DNA of 64,000 nucleotides from Mariprofundus sp. NF (GCF_013387455.1 NZ_VWNC01000001.1:372001-436000), one strand, 5' to 3'. Positions 49,943-59,734 are shown, numbered from the stretch's first letter. A program made the numbers and translations. The notes: a model not told the origin generated them from the sequence alone.

Positions 49943-50757
49943 CCGAACATCCAAGCGGTGAGAAAGTAATCTGAAATCAGAATACTCATGCAGGAGATCA
50001 CCACCGCGCGCGTGGTGGCTATACCGACACCTTCAGCGCCACCTTTACAGTTAAAGCCCTCCGTGCAGCCGATTATGCCAATCAGCAGACCAAAAAAGGC
50101 GGCTTTGACGAGGCCTGAATAGAAGTCGGAAAGCTCCATGTACTGGGTGGTGTTCTCAATATAAACAGCCGGGTTCTGGTCGAGTAAATGAACGCTGATG
50201 GCATAGCCGCCATAGATGCCGACAAAATCTGCAACAATGACCAGCAGCGGCATCATCAGGGTAACAGCGATCAGGCGTGGAATGATCAGATAGCGAACCG
50301 GGTCGGTGGAGAGGGTCCAGAGTGCATCGATCTGCTCGGATACGCGCATGGTGCCCAATTCCGCAGCAAAGGAGGCGCCGATTCTGCCTGCCACCATAAG
50401 TCCTACCAGAACCGGGCCGAGTTCACGCACGACCGACATCGAAACAACAAGGCCGGTCAGGCTTTCGGCAGAAAAACGGTGAAATACGATGTAGGACTGT
50501 AGCGCCAATACCATGCCTGTGAAGAGGGCGGTGAGCAGTACGACGGGTAGGGATTGCACGCCAACCTGTTCAGCCTGCTGCAGCAGCATGCGCAGGTGCC
50601 AGGGTCTGGAGTTCATTCTGCTAACAGCGCGGGCAAAAGTGTGAGCATAGAGCCCCAATCTGATGCAGAGACCCTCCACAACTTTACCGGTTGCTGACAG
50701 CATGTTGATCACACTAGGGCCTGTTAACACTGATTTTGCTTGCAGCGGCGAGGTCAT
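49939..50757 (-). CDS. mlaE: Mla-type ABC permease MlaE
   Basis: A 272-residue permease as called. The MlaE core is clear: VGVQSLPVVLLTALFTGMVLA, ELGPVLVGLMVAGRIGA, EQIDAL and five membrane helices. The start is notable. ATG 50757 lies inside the 268-bp repeat, is in frame and has AGGAG at exactly 7 bases, adding MTSPLQAKSVLTGPSVIN to the ordinary N-terminus; ATG 50703 is the ancestral-looking start but has no ribosome binding site now that the repeat abuts it at 50716. Upstream is alr on the same strand. Confidence 0.85.
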   Translation of the reverse strand: MTSPLQAKSVLTGPSVINMLSATGKVVEGLCIRLGLYAHTFARAVSRMNSRPWHLRMLLQQAEQVGVQSLPVVLLTALFTGMVLALQSYIVFHRFSAESLTGLVVSMSVVRELGPVLVGLMVAGRIGASFAAELGTMRVSEQIDALWTLSTDPVRYLIIPRLIAVTLMMPLLVIVADFVGIYGGYAISVHLLDQNPAVYIENTTQYMELSDFYSGLVKAAFFGLLIGIIGCTEGFNCKGGAEGVGIATTRAVVISCMSILISDYFLTAWMFG

Positions 50758-50983
50758 TTTTTCGCTCCTGCAAGGCATTGTTAGCGTAATGTCCTTGTTG
50801 CACATCAGCGCGCAATAACACAGCAGGATGGAAAAATGGCCCGCCCCGTAGGGCTGCGTGCCAAATGAGGCTATTCAGCGTTCCTCGTTGTTCATTTGGA
50901 TTTACCAAACTTCACTCCTCGCGCCTTGACTGGCCTCATTTATCACTGCAGCGCTTCAATCAAAATCTGTATTATCAGGCCCT
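50716..50983 (-). mobile_element. 268-bp structured repeat, copy 2 (MITE-like)
   Basis: Same length as copy 1 and aligned without gaps to it in inverse orientation. Termini: AGGGCCTGATAATACAGATT at the alr side and AATCAGTGTTAACAGGCCCT at the mlaE side. The internal stem is kept as AAATGAGGC / GCCTCATTT by paired substitutions relative to copy 1; TTTGG-loop-CCAAA is unchanged. The alr-side terminus contains the alr stop codon; the other side carries the AGGAG and ATG usable by mlaE. No target duplication is clear. Confidence 0.85.
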
Positions 50984-52042
50984 TACTCTCCTCACTCGTT
51001 CGCCAATGCCGGTGAACAGGGTATAACTGATCGTGTCGATCTGCGCTGCCACTTCATTGGCGGAGATGTGTTCACCCCAGAACTCCACCTGATCCCCCGC
51101 TTGCACCTCACTGTTACTGATATCAACCATAGTATAGTCCATACAGACGCGTCCGATAACCGGATATTTCTGGCCACGTATAAAAACGGTGCCCCTGTTG
51201 GATAGTGGGCGAGGAATACCATCAGCATACCCCATGCCGATAACGGCAATGCTCATCGGTTGCTCTGCAGTGAAACTGGCACCATAGGAGACTGCATCAC
51301 CGGGTTGTATGTCGCGGCGCTGCATCACCTCGCCGGTCAGAGTCATTGCCGGTTTTAGTCCCATGGCTTGATCTGCAACAGGCTCTGCACCGTAGAGTGC
51401 AATGCCCGGCCTGACCACTTCAAAGGTGTGGTCAGGCAGGGAGATCAAACCCGCACTGTTGAGCAGTGATTTCGGTGTCTCTGGTGCGAGATGATTACAG
51501 ATCTCGAGGAAGCTGTTGGCTTGCGCGAGATTCATCGGATGCTCTGCTTCATCGGCACAGGCAAGGTGTGACATGAATCCGCAGATATGCAGGTCGGAGC
51601 TTTCAGCCAATGCAAACAGTTCGACTGGATCAGCTGCGCCAAGCCGGTTCATGCCGGAATCGAATTTGAGCCAGATGTCACCGCTGAACTCTGCTTTGGT
51701 CAGCAGTTTGATTTGATATGGTTCTGTAATCACCGGTGTAAGTCTGTGATCTACGCATAGTTCGGCATCGTCTTCATCGAACAGGCCTGAGAGCAGGGTG
51801 ATTGCTGTACTCTCTAATTCGCCAATGATAGCGCGCAGCTCCGAGCCCTCTGTGGCATCGGTAACGCCGAAGTTTCTGCACCCCTCTTCAAACAGCGTGG
51901 GGGCCACCAGGTACTGTTCGTGGCCATAGGCGTTGGCTTTAACCACAGCCATAATTTCACTTCTTCCCGCTCTTTGTTTGAGCAGGCGATAGTTATGGCG
52001 CAGGTGATCGAGATTGATTCGGGCAATGGCTGGTCTGGACAT
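50975..52042 (-). CDS. alr: Alanine racemase
   Basis: A 355-residue PLP enzyme providing D-Ala for peptidoglycan. The PLP-binding Lys35 is in MAVVKANAYGH, and the catalytic Tyr in VSYGASF; RVCMDYTMVDIS is the second signature. The last two residues and the TGA stop come from the terminus of the 268-bp repeat, near where homologues naturally end, so the enzyme is probably intact. It leads alr-mlaE-mlaF-mlaD-TPR. Confidence 0.96.
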   Translation of the reverse strand: MSRPAIARINLDHLRHNYRLLKQRAGRSEIMAVVKANAYGHEQYLVAPTLFEEGCRNFGVTDATEGSELRAIIGELESTAITLLSGLFDEDDAELCVDHRLTPVITEPYQIKLLTKAEFSGDIWLKFDSGMNRLGAADPVELFALAESSDLHICGFMSHLACADEAEHPMNLAQANSFLEICNHLAPETPKSLLNSAGLISLPDHTFEVVRPGIALYGAEPVADQAMGLKPAMTLTGEVMQRRDIQPGDAVSYGASFTAEQPMSIAVIGMGYADGIPRPLSNRGTVFIRGQKYPVIGRVCMDYTMVDISNSEVQAGDQVEFWGEHISANEVAAQIDTISYTLFTGIGERVRRVRA

Positions 52043-52130
52043 CTGAAAATCTTGGCTGATTTCAGGTCAATGATAAAGTGTTTATTGCTGTCGCTGGGAT
52101 GGTAATGCTATGTTTGGGTTGAAACATTGC

Positions 52131-52158
52131 TTGCTAATCGCTTGAGTCATCATATTAA
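52131..52158 (+). promoter_or_regulatory. Weak candidate promoter for the surface-sugar cluster
   Basis: TTGCTA and TATTAA with a 16-base spacer, about 93 bases before the epimerase start in the divergent alr/epimerase gap (52043-52251). Only modest matches. Confidence 0.25.
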
Positions 52159-52251
52159 TGGTTTGATGTTTTTTTCACTGTAGACGAGATGAGGCAGGTC
52201 GGAAAACGGGATTGGATTATTTGATGGTGCTTTTTCAATATAGGAGTTGAT

Positions 52252-53169
52252 ATGAAAGTCCTTGCCTTGGGTGGAAATGGTTTTATTGGTTCACATGTCG
52301 TGGATCAACTGCTTGCCGCTGGACATAGCGTTCGTGTGTTTGATCGATCTGCAGAATGTTTTCGCCACCCTTTGCCGACGGTGGAATACCTCTTGGGGAA
52401 TTTTAACGATACATTCCAAGTGGCTGAAGCCCTGCAGGGTGTTGATGCCGTTTGCCACCTGATTAGCACTACCATTCCAGGGACATCGAATCTTGATCCG
52501 GTTGCCGATGTTGAAAGCAACCTGATCAACACATTGCATCTCCTTGAGCAGATGAGAAAGAAAAATATTAGCAGAATTCTTTACCTTTCATCCGGTGGCA
52601 CTGTGTACGGCAACCCTGAACACTCTCCGGTCAGCGAAAGTTGTCTCCTGAATCCGATCAGTTCCTATGGCGTTGTGAAGGTGGCAATCGAAAATTATCT
52701 ACATATGTATAAGCATCTCTATGGTCTTCAGCCAGTTATTCTGCGGCCTTCTAACCCCTATGGGCCAAGGCAGGGAGGGGCAGGCCTGCAAGGTCTGATA
52801 GGCACATTGTTAACATGTATATTGCATGATGAAGGTATTGAAATATGGGGTGATGGTTCCATAGTGCGCGACTATATCCATGTTAGTGATCTTGCTCGTT
52901 TATGTGTTATGGCCTTGGAGAGTGAAAGCTGTGGCTTGTTTAATGCAGGAAGTGGCATGGGGTGTTCAATCAATGAGATGATCACTCTGATTCAATCTTT
53001 GGTTAATGAGCAGCTGCAGGTGCAGTATCGGGAAGGGAGGGCATTTGATGTGGAAGAGATAGTCCTTGATATCAGACGTGCTGAAAATCGATTTAATTGG
53101 AAGCCAGAGATTTCTCTGGGTGATGGAATTAGAGGGCAAATGAATTGGCTGCGTGGTTTACGCTGTTGA
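52252..53169 (+). CDS. NAD-dependent sugar-nucleotide epimerase/dehydratase
   Basis: A 305-residue extended short-chain dehydrogenase. The Rossmann motif GGNGFIGSH opens the protein; SSGGTVYG and the catalytic YGVVK pair follow, with RPSNPYGPRQ and GDGSIVRDYIHVSDLA typical of UDP-glucose 4-epimerase-like enzymes. The substrate is not determinable. GGAG precedes the ATG by 6 bases. It is the first gene of the surface-sugar cluster; AT-richer sequence begins here. Confidence 0.88.
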   Translation: MKVLALGGNGFIGSHVVDQLLAAGHSVRVFDRSAECFRHPLPTVEYLLGNFNDTFQVAEALQGVDAVCHLISTTIPGTSNLDPVADVESNLINTLHLLEQMRKKNISRILYLSSGGTVYGNPEHSPVSESCLLNPISSYGVVKVAIENYLHMYKHLYGLQPVILRPSNPYGPRQGGAGLQGLIGTLLTCILHDEGIEIWGDGSIVRDYIHVSDLARLCVMALESESCGLFNAGSGMGCSINEMITLIQSLVNEQLQVQYREGRAFDVEEIVLDIRRAENRFNWKPEISLGDGIRGQMNWLRGLRC

Positions 53170-53420
53170 CGTGCCTTTGGCCTAATGAAGAGCTGTTGTA
53201 TGGGGTGATGATTAGAGCAAAATGCTAACCCCTATGCTGTGAATTGGATTGCATTCCAAGTAATTTGAGTCGAGTGTTGCGAGGGCTTTGCCTCTCTGAA
53301 AAAGGGGTGACATCATTCTTACGTATGTTTTATAGCAAAGACATTTTTTAATTATTGTCTGATGCAAGGAGTAGGGCTTCTCGTGCAAATGCCACTAGAT
53401 TTTGGTTGCTTGATCCAAAT

Positions 53421-55226
53421 ATGATTATAGTTCGGAAGCTATGGTATTTGCTTACTCGAGAGCATCGTCGAGCGGCTATGATTTTACTAGGTTTTATGTT
53501 GCTTGGCATGTTGCTGGAAACTTTGGGTATCGGGCTGGTAGTGCCTGCGTTATCTATTATGACACAAGACGACCTCGTCGCGAACTATCCATCACTTGAA
53601 CCATGGTTATATAGTATTGGTAACCCCAGTCATGAGCAGCTAGTTATTATCGGAATGCTTTTGTTGGTTGGTGTGTATGCTGTTAAAGTGCTTTTTCTTT
53701 CTTATTTGGCTTGGAAGCAGATGCGGTTTGTCTATGGTGTTCAGGCAGATTTGTCGCAACGATTTTTTGTTGGGTATTTGAATTTACCATATACGTTTCA
53801 CTTGCAACGGAATTCAGCCGAACTCATTCGAAATATTCTGACTGAAACATATCAATTTACGCATACAGCGCTTATGGCGGGTGTGATCCTTCTGTCAGAA
53901 CTAATGGTCTTGATTGGTATTATGGCTCTCCTTCTAGTTGTCGAGCCGGTTGGTGCAATGATTGTGATGAGTGTGCTTGGTATGGCGGGTTTTTCGTTTC
54001 ATCGCCTGACTCGCCACTATATCTCTCGCTGGGGGGAAGCAAGACAGGTGCATGAAGGGTTGCGTATTCAGCGTCTTCAAGAGGGTTTGGGCGGAGCTAA
54101 GGATGTGAAACTTCTTGGTCGAGAGGCGGACTTCTTTGCTCAATATCAAATGCATAATACTGGCAGTGCCAGAGTTGGCCAGAGGCAGGCAACGCTTCAG
54201 CAACTGCCTAGATTGTTGCTTGAGTTCCTTGCTATCTGCGGATTGGCGGCTCTAGTGATCGTTATGATCAATCAGGGGAAACCATTGTCAGCTTTGGTTC
54301 CAACGCTGGGCTTGTTTGCAGCTGCTGCATTCCGCCTGATGCCTTCTGCGGTTCGGGTAATTGGAATGTTTCAAAATGTGCGCTATGCGTTGCCAGTTAT
54401 TGATACCCTGTGTAATGAAATGCGGCAGTTTGATACTAATGTGTCGACTCAACAATGTGACAAGCCAGTGCTGTTTAATGAGAAACTGACTCTTGAAGGC
54501 GTGAACTTTTCCTATCCATCTTCTGAAACGCGTTCTCTGAAAGATATAAATCTCTCTATTGTAAAAGGAAGCTCGGTCGGATTTATTGGTGGCAGTGGTG
54601 CAGGGAAGAGCACGTTAGTAGACCTTATGCTTGGTCTGCTTAGCCCGAGCAACGGAAGTATCTATGTTGATGGAATTGATATTAAGGGCAACCTGCGTGG
54701 CTGGCAGGATCAGATTGGTTATGTGCCGCAGACTATTTTTCTGACTGATGACTCCCTTCGCCGCAATGTTGCGTTTGGGCTGCCGCATGATCAGATTGAT
54801 GATGCAGCTATCAAGCGTGCAATTGTTGCTGCCCAGTTAGAGGAGTTCGTCAATGAGTTGCCTCTTGGTTTGGATACGATTGTAGGCGAGCGAGGGGCGC
54901 GTCTCTCAGGAGGGCAAAGGCAGCGGATTGGTATTGCCAGAGCGCTTTATCATGATCCACAGGTTTTGGTGCTGGATGAAGCTACAAGCGCTTTGGATAC
55001 CACCACCGAGCGCGGTGTTATGGATGCTGTGCGTGCCCTGAAAGGTGATAAGACGATTCTTATCGTTGCCCACCGGTTATCAACCGTAGAACATTGTGAT
55101 TATCTGTTCCACCTTGACCACGGTTGTGTGGTGAATGAGGGTAAGGCTGAAGCTGTATTGGCCAGTTTAGACGGGCAGACCGGCAGTATTGAAGAAGTTA
55201 AACCCATCAAAAAAGAATCCACGTGA
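53421..55226 (+). CDS. ABC transporter, fused permease-ATPase (polysaccharide flippase type)
   Basis: About 601 residues: six membrane helices (about 20-300), then the ATPase with Walker A GGSGAGKST, signature LSGGQRQRIGIAR, Walker B VLVLDEATSALD. In a nonulosonic acid cluster it most resembles PglK/MsbA-type exporters that flip lipid-linked glycans. The start is uncertain: ATG 53421 was chosen, with TTG at 53355 in frame, neither with a ribosome binding site. The 250-base gap before it holds no gene. It overlaps the possible GTG of pseB by 4 bases. Confidence 0.88.
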   Translation: MIIVRKLWYLLTREHRRAAMILLGFMLLGMLLETLGIGLVVPALSIMTQDDLVANYPSLEPWLYSIGNPSHEQLVIIGMLLLVGVYAVKVLFLSYLAWKQMRFVYGVQADLSQRFFVGYLNLPYTFHLQRNSAELIRNILTETYQFTHTALMAGVILLSELMVLIGIMALLLVVEPVGAMIVMSVLGMAGFSFHRLTRHYISRWGEARQVHEGLRIQRLQEGLGGAKDVKLLGREADFFAQYQMHNTGSARVGQRQATLQQLPRLLLEFLAICGLAALVIVMINQGKPLSALVPTLGLFAAAAFRLMPSAVRVIGMFQNVRYALPVIDTLCNEMRQFDTNVSTQQCDKPVLFNEKLTLEGVNFSYPSSETRSLKDINLSIVKGSSVGFIGGSGAGKSTLVDLMLGLLSPSNGSIYVDGIDIKGNLRGWQDQIGYVPQTIFLTDDSLRRNVAFGLPHDQIDDAAIKRAIVAAQLEEFVNELPLGLDTIVGERGARLSGGQRQRIGIARALYHDPQVLVLDEATSALDTTTERGVMDAVRALKGDKTILIVAHRLSTVEHCDYLFHLDHGCVVNEGKAEAVLASLDGQTGSIEEVKPIKKEST

Positions 55227-55243
55227 AGACAGGCAGACACACT

Positions 55244-56242
55244 ATGTTCAATGATGAAACAATATTGATTACCGGTGGTACAGGTTCTTTCGGTCACACT
55301 TTTGTACCGATGACACTGGAGAGGTTTAATCCGAAGAAATTAATTATATTTTCTCGGGACGAGATGAAGCAATGGGAGATGGCCAAGCTGTATGGCAATG
55401 ACCCCAGGGTGCGTTTTTTCATTGGAGATGTCAGGGATAAAGAGCGCTTGCATCGTGCTCTCAATGGTGTCGATTACGTTGTTCATGCGGCAGCGACAAA
55501 AATTGTACCGACCGCTGAATATAATCCTTTTGAGTGTGTGAAAACCAATATTAATGGTGCGATGAACCTGATCGATGCTTGTATTGATCAAGGTGTGAAG
55601 CGCGTTGTCGCGTTATCGACAGATAAGGCAAGTAGCCCTGCAAATTTATACGGTGCCACCAAACTTGCATCCGATAAGCTTTTTATCGCAGGGAATTCAT
55701 ATGCTGGCGGTAATGACACAAAGTTTTCAGTTGTTCGATATGGAAATGTTATGGGATCGAGAGGTTCGGTGATTCCTTTTTTTCTTAGTCTTGCTGAATC
55801 AGGACACTTACCGATCACGGATTCACGCATGACCCGGTTTATGATTACCCTTGAACAAGGGGTAGAGCTTGTATGGCATGCTTTTGAAGACATGGTTGGT
55901 GGAGAGGTCTATGTTAAAAAGATTCCATCAATGAACCTGATAGATATAGCTCAAGCTGTTGCTCCTGAGGCAACGCAGGACATCGTTGGTATTCGCCCGG
56001 GAGAGAAGCTGCATGAGCAGATGATTAGCAGTGAAGACTCATATTTCACTTACGAATATCCTGAGCATTATAAAATATTACCGGCTATCCATGAATGGAG
56101 TGAAGACCCGACGCGAATTAAGAATGGAGTCAAGGTGGCGGAAGGTTTTTCATACGCATCGGACAACAATAAAGAGTGGATGGATGTTGCAAGCTTGCGG
56201 CGGTGGATTGAAGAACACAGGAGAAAAATAGGGGAAATTTAA
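55244..56242 (+). CDS. pseB: UDP-N-acetylglucosamine 4,6-dehydratase (inverting)
   Basis: A 332-residue enzyme (about 334 in Campylobacter) doing the first step to pseudaminic acid: dehydration with C5 epimerisation of UDP-GlcNAc. TGGTGSFG is the NAD site; SRDEMKQWEM, AAATKIVPTAEYNP, and LSTDKASSPANLYGATK with the catalytic Lys are PseB hallmarks. Start set at 55244 by homology; GTG 55223 is also in frame. It overlaps pseC by one base. Confidence 0.95.
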   Translation: MFNDETILITGGTGSFGHTFVPMTLERFNPKKLIIFSRDEMKQWEMAKLYGNDPRVRFFIGDVRDKERLHRALNGVDYVVHAAATKIVPTAEYNPFECVKTNINGAMNLIDACIDQGVKRVVALSTDKASSPANLYGATKLASDKLFIAGNSYAGGNDTKFSVVRYGNVMGSRGSVIPFFLSLAESGHLPITDSRMTRFMITLEQGVELVWHAFEDMVGGEVYVKKIPSMNLIDIAQAVAPEATQDIVGIRPGEKLHEQMISSEDSYFTYEYPEHYKILPAIHEWSEDPTRIKNGVKVAEGFSYASDNNKEWMDVASLRRWIEEHRRKIGEI

Positions 56243-57411
56243 TGACAGGCGTAATTCCTTATGGGCGACAGGATATTTCTGAAGCTGACATCCAGACTGT
56301 TGTGGATGTATTGCGTTCAGATTTTTTGACGCAGGGCCCGGCCGTTCCCTCATTTGAAAAGAGTGTTGCCGATTACTGTAGTGCTCAACATGCTGTAGCT
56401 GTGAATAGTGCCACCAGTGCTCTGCATATCGCATGTCTGGCATTGGAGATAGGTCCGAATGATGTGGTTTGGACAACCCCTGTCACCTTTGTCGCAAGTG
56501 CCAATTGCGCACTCTATTGCGAGGCGACTGTAGATTTCATTGATATTGATCCGCTCACTTACAATATGAGTATGCCGAATCTGGCTGAAAAATTACTACA
56601 AGCTGAGCAGGCAGGAAAGCTACCTAAAGTTGTGATACCTGTGCATCTCTGTGGCCAGTCCTGCGATATGGCTTCTTTATATGCTTTGGGCCAGAAATAT
56701 GGGTTCAAAATCATTGAAGATGCTTCGCATGCCATTGGCGGGAAGTATCGTGGCAAGCCCATTGGCAATTGCTGTTATAGTGATATCACCGTATTCAGTT
56801 TCCACCCGGTCAAGATCATTACAACAGGCGAGGGTGGCATGGCCATCACTAACGATGCCGGACTGGCAAAAAAAATGGAGCTGTTGCGCTGTCATGGTAT
56901 CACCAGTGATGCGGCAGATATGCACGCTCGGCCACCAGAAGAGATCTGGAACTATCAGCAGATAGAGTTGGGTTTCAACTACCGTATGACAGATATTCAG
57001 GCTGCGCTAGGCCTGAGCCAGATGCAGAGACTGGACGTTTTTATCAGTAAACGACATGATATAGCCCGGCGCTATGATGAAATGCTGGATGATTTGCCTG
57101 TCATGAAGCCCTGGCAGCATGCGGACAGCTATTCCAGTTTTCATCTTTACCCGGTGCGTTTGAAATTGGCTGAAATCAAAAAGACGCATCGCCAAGTTTA
57201 TGAAGAAATACGTGCGCAAGGGATACTTGTAAACTTGCATTACATCCCTGTTTATCTACAGCCTTACTATGAAAAGATGGGCTTCAGAGAAGGATATTGT
57301 CCCGAAGCGGAGCGATACTACTCAGAAGCTATCAGTATACCGATGTATCCGACAATGAGTGAAACTCAGCAGGATCAGGTGGTGGAAGCCATGCGAAAAG
57401 CGGCGTGTTGA
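56242..57411 (+). CDS. pseC: UDP-4-amino-4,6-dideoxy-N-acetyl-altrosamine transaminase
   Basis: A 389-residue DegT/DnrJ/EryC1 aminotransferase. PLP-binding Lys191 lies in SFHPVKIITTGEGG; PYGRQDISEADI and NYRMTDIQAALG are PseC-typical. It aminates the PseB product at C4. Its start shares one base with the pseB stop (TAATG), so the pair is coupled. Confidence 0.95.
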   Translation: MTGVIPYGRQDISEADIQTVVDVLRSDFLTQGPAVPSFEKSVADYCSAQHAVAVNSATSALHIACLALEIGPNDVVWTTPVTFVASANCALYCEATVDFIDIDPLTYNMSMPNLAEKLLQAEQAGKLPKVVIPVHLCGQSCDMASLYALGQKYGFKIIEDASHAIGGKYRGKPIGNCCYSDITVFSFHPVKIITTGEGGMAITNDAGLAKKMELLRCHGITSDAADMHARPPEEIWNYQQIELGFNYRMTDIQAALGLSQMQRLDVFISKRHDIARRYDEMLDDLPVMKPWQHADSYSSFHLYPVRLKLAEIKKTHRQVYEEIRAQGILVNLHYIPVYLQPYYEKMGFREGYCPEAERYYSEAISIPMYPTMSETQQDQVVEAMRKAAC

Positions 57412-57412
57412 G

Positions 57413-58291
57413 ATGAAAGTTGGCCTTGGCACCGTTCAGTTTGGCGTGGATTACGGGGTTTCGAATCCTTCTGGAAAAACGGACAGGGAAGAAGTAAAAC
57501 GGATTCTTCAGTATGCCTGGGAGCTTGGCATTACTGTTGTAGATACTGCCGCAGCATATGGGCAGAGTGAATCTGTTATCGGGAGTGAAACTCCGCCAGA
57601 GGCATGTTTCTCTATTGTAACCAAGCTTCCACCTTTTACGAATGCCGTAATTTCCAGACATGATGTTGCATCTGCGCAAGGCATTTTGGATCAATCATTA
57701 GAAAAATTACATCGGGACAGTGTGCATGGTTTGCTATTACATCAGGCGAGCGATCTTCTTAAAGAGGGTGGTTCAGATTTGTATGAGCAGTTGTGTGCGT
57801 TCAAGTTATCCGGGCAGGTAAAAAAGATCGGAGTTTCTGCATATGACCGGGAGACACTGGACCGGGTTCTTCAGGCTTTCGAAATTGATCTGATTCAGGT
57901 GCCGGTCAGCGTACTGGATCAACGCCTTCTGGAAGGAGGTTATCTGGCATCTGTGCATCAATCCGGCGTTGAAGTTCATGCAAGATCTGCTTTTTTGCAG
58001 GGGCTGTTGATGATGGACCCTGCCTCGTTGCACCCTTACTTTTCATCTGTTCGTGAGCACTTGATCGGCTACAGGGTCTTCCTGGATAAAAAGGGGATGT
58101 CGTTGCTTGCAGGCTCACTTGCGTTTGTATCCGCACTGGATGAGGTCGACTCAGTAATATGCGGTGTGAATAATCTTGATCAACTTAAGGAGATTGTTAT
58201 GGCCTCTTCGTTGGAGGTGGATGTGTCCGATTTCTTTCAATTCTCTATTCAGGATGACAGGGTTTTAAACCCTTCGAGATGGGAGTTGTAA
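57413..58291 (+). CDS. Aldo/keto reductase
   Basis: A 292-residue (beta/alpha)8 oxidoreductase. GLGTVQFGVDYG opens it; the tetrad Asp and Tyr (VVDTAAAYGQSE), Lys (VTKLPP) and His (LLLHQ) are present. It starts 1 base after the pseC stop. Reductases of this kind recur in nonulosonic acid clusters, but the step is unknown. Confidence 0.85.
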   Translation: MKVGLGTVQFGVDYGVSNPSGKTDREEVKRILQYAWELGITVVDTAAAYGQSESVIGSETPPEACFSIVTKLPPFTNAVISRHDVASAQGILDQSLEKLHRDSVHGLLLHQASDLLKEGGSDLYEQLCAFKLSGQVKKIGVSAYDRETLDRVLQAFEIDLIQVPVSVLDQRLLEGGYLASVHQSGVEVHARSAFLQGLLMMDPASLHPYFSSVREHLIGYRVFLDKKGMSLLAGSLAFVSALDEVDSVICGVNNLDQLKEIVMASSLEVDVSDFFQFSIQDDRVLNPSRWEL

Positions 58292-58292
58292 C

Positions 58293-58964
58293 ATGATTCA
58301 GGATGAGGTTTTTTATTCCGGTGAAGGGGATTCATGGTTTGAGCGGAATAAACAAAGTATATGTCAGAACAGAGGTGATGATCTCCCTTTTCAAATTCTA
58401 AAAGAGTCATTACAGCTGGCTGAAGTTAAATCTGTTCTTGAGGTGGGATGTGCTAATGGCTGGAGGCTAAATTTGCTCTCCGAGATGTTTCCTGATGCAA
58501 CTTTTTCCGGCATGGATGCCAGTCTGGCAGCCATAGAAGATGGCAAAAAACGTTATCCGGGAATCACCTTGACTCATGGGTTGTTGTCAGAGATTCCGTT
58601 TGAGAAAAGCTTTGATCTCGTAATTGTCAATTTTGTGCTACATTGGGTGGATCGCAGCTCTTTGATAAGATCAGTCTCTGAAATCGACAGAGTTGTGAAT
58701 GATGGAGGTTACTTGTTATTGGGTGATTTTTTACCGGATATGCCTCAGCGAAGAATATATCACCATGTGGATCAAGGCGTTTATACTTATAAGCAGGATT
58801 ACCCTCAGCTGTTTAAGTCCTTGGGGACATATCAGGAAGCTGTGCGTAAACTGTTTAATCATGATGATAAATCAAAATCACTGGCTGAGACGGATGCTTC
58901 ATCACGTGCAGTGTGCTCTTTATTGGCTAAATCTTTGTCTGACTATTACATGGAAAGCGAATGA
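58293..58964 (+). CDS. Class I SAM-dependent methyltransferase
   Basis: A 223-residue methyltransferase: SAM motif I VLEVGCANGWRLNLL, acidic motif GMDASLAAI, and VIVNFVLHWVDR. Probably modifies a sugar of this cluster. GGGAG lies 9 bases upstream; it overlaps the next gene by 4 bases (ATGA). Confidence 0.85.
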   Translation: MIQDEVFYSGEGDSWFERNKQSICQNRGDDLPFQILKESLQLAEVKSVLEVGCANGWRLNLLSEMFPDATFSGMDASLAAIEDGKKRYPGITLTHGLLSEIPFEKSFDLVIVNFVLHWVDRSSLIRSVSEIDRVVNDGGYLLLGDFLPDMPQRRIYHHVDQGVYTYKQDYPQLFKSLGTYQEAVRKLFNHDDKSKSLAETDASSRAVCSLLAKSLSDYYMESE

Positions 58965-59734
58965 TCCTGGCTATTTTACAAGCAAGACTATCATCTACGC
59001 GCCTGCCAAATAAGGTTCTGCTTCCTTTGTTTGGTAAGCCTATGCTGGTCAGGCAGATCGAGCGTGTAATGCGTTCAAATCGAATTGATCAACTTGTCGT
59101 TGCCACGAGTGATGGGGCATCAGATGATGCGATTGAAACGCTGTGCGACTCCTTAAACATCAGTTGTTTCAGGGGGAGTCTTGATGATGTGCTTGATCGC
59201 TTTTATCAGGCTACGGTTATGCAAGGGCCTGATCATGTGGTCAGATTAACTGGTGATTGCCCATTGGCAGATCCGGACGTGATTGATGGTGTTATTCAAA
59301 TGCATCTGTTGAATCAGAATGACTATACATCAAACTGTATTCATCCGACGTTCCCCGATGGACTGGATGTTGAGGTGATTCGTTATGAGGCCTTAAAAGA
59401 GGCCTGGAGCAATGCTGAGTTAAAGTCTCAACGCGAACACGTTACCCCATATATTTATCAGCACCCAGAGCGATTTAAAATCTCGAACTATTATCACTCT
59501 GGAGAAAACCTGTCCCATCTTCGGTGGACGGTAGACGAGGCGCGTGATTTTGAATTGGTCACTGAAATTTATCAGAGGCTATATCCGGAAAAGCCGGAGT
59601 TTAACATGCATGATGTGCTGGAACTTCTCGAGGAACACCCTGTGTTAAAAGCTATAAACACTCATATAGAGCGAAATGAAGGATATCAGAAGTCACTATT
59701 AGATGATGGTGTTGAGCATAAAAAAGAGATGTAA
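58961..59734 (+). CDS. SpsF-type cytidylyltransferase, first copy
   Basis: A 257-residue NTP-transferase of the SpsF/CMP-sugar synthetase class. The nucleotide-binding start is AILQARLSSTRLPNKVL, followed by RLTGDCPLADPDV and FPDGLDVEV. It could activate the nonulosonic acid as CMP-sugar, a role normally given to PseF, or a second sugar. A second SpsF-like gene begins at 63820. Confidence 0.85.
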   Translation: MILAILQARLSSTRLPNKVLLPLFGKPMLVRQIERVMRSNRIDQLVVATSDGASDDAIETLCDSLNISCFRGSLDDVLDRFYQATVMQGPDHVVRLTGDCPLADPDVIDGVIQMHLLNQNDYTSNCIHPTFPDGLDVEVIRYEALKEAWSNAELKSQREHVTPYIYQHPERFKISNYYHSGENLSHLRWTVDEARDFELVTEIYQRLYPEKPEFNMHDVLELLEEHPVLKAINTHIERNEGYQKSLLDDGVEHKKEM

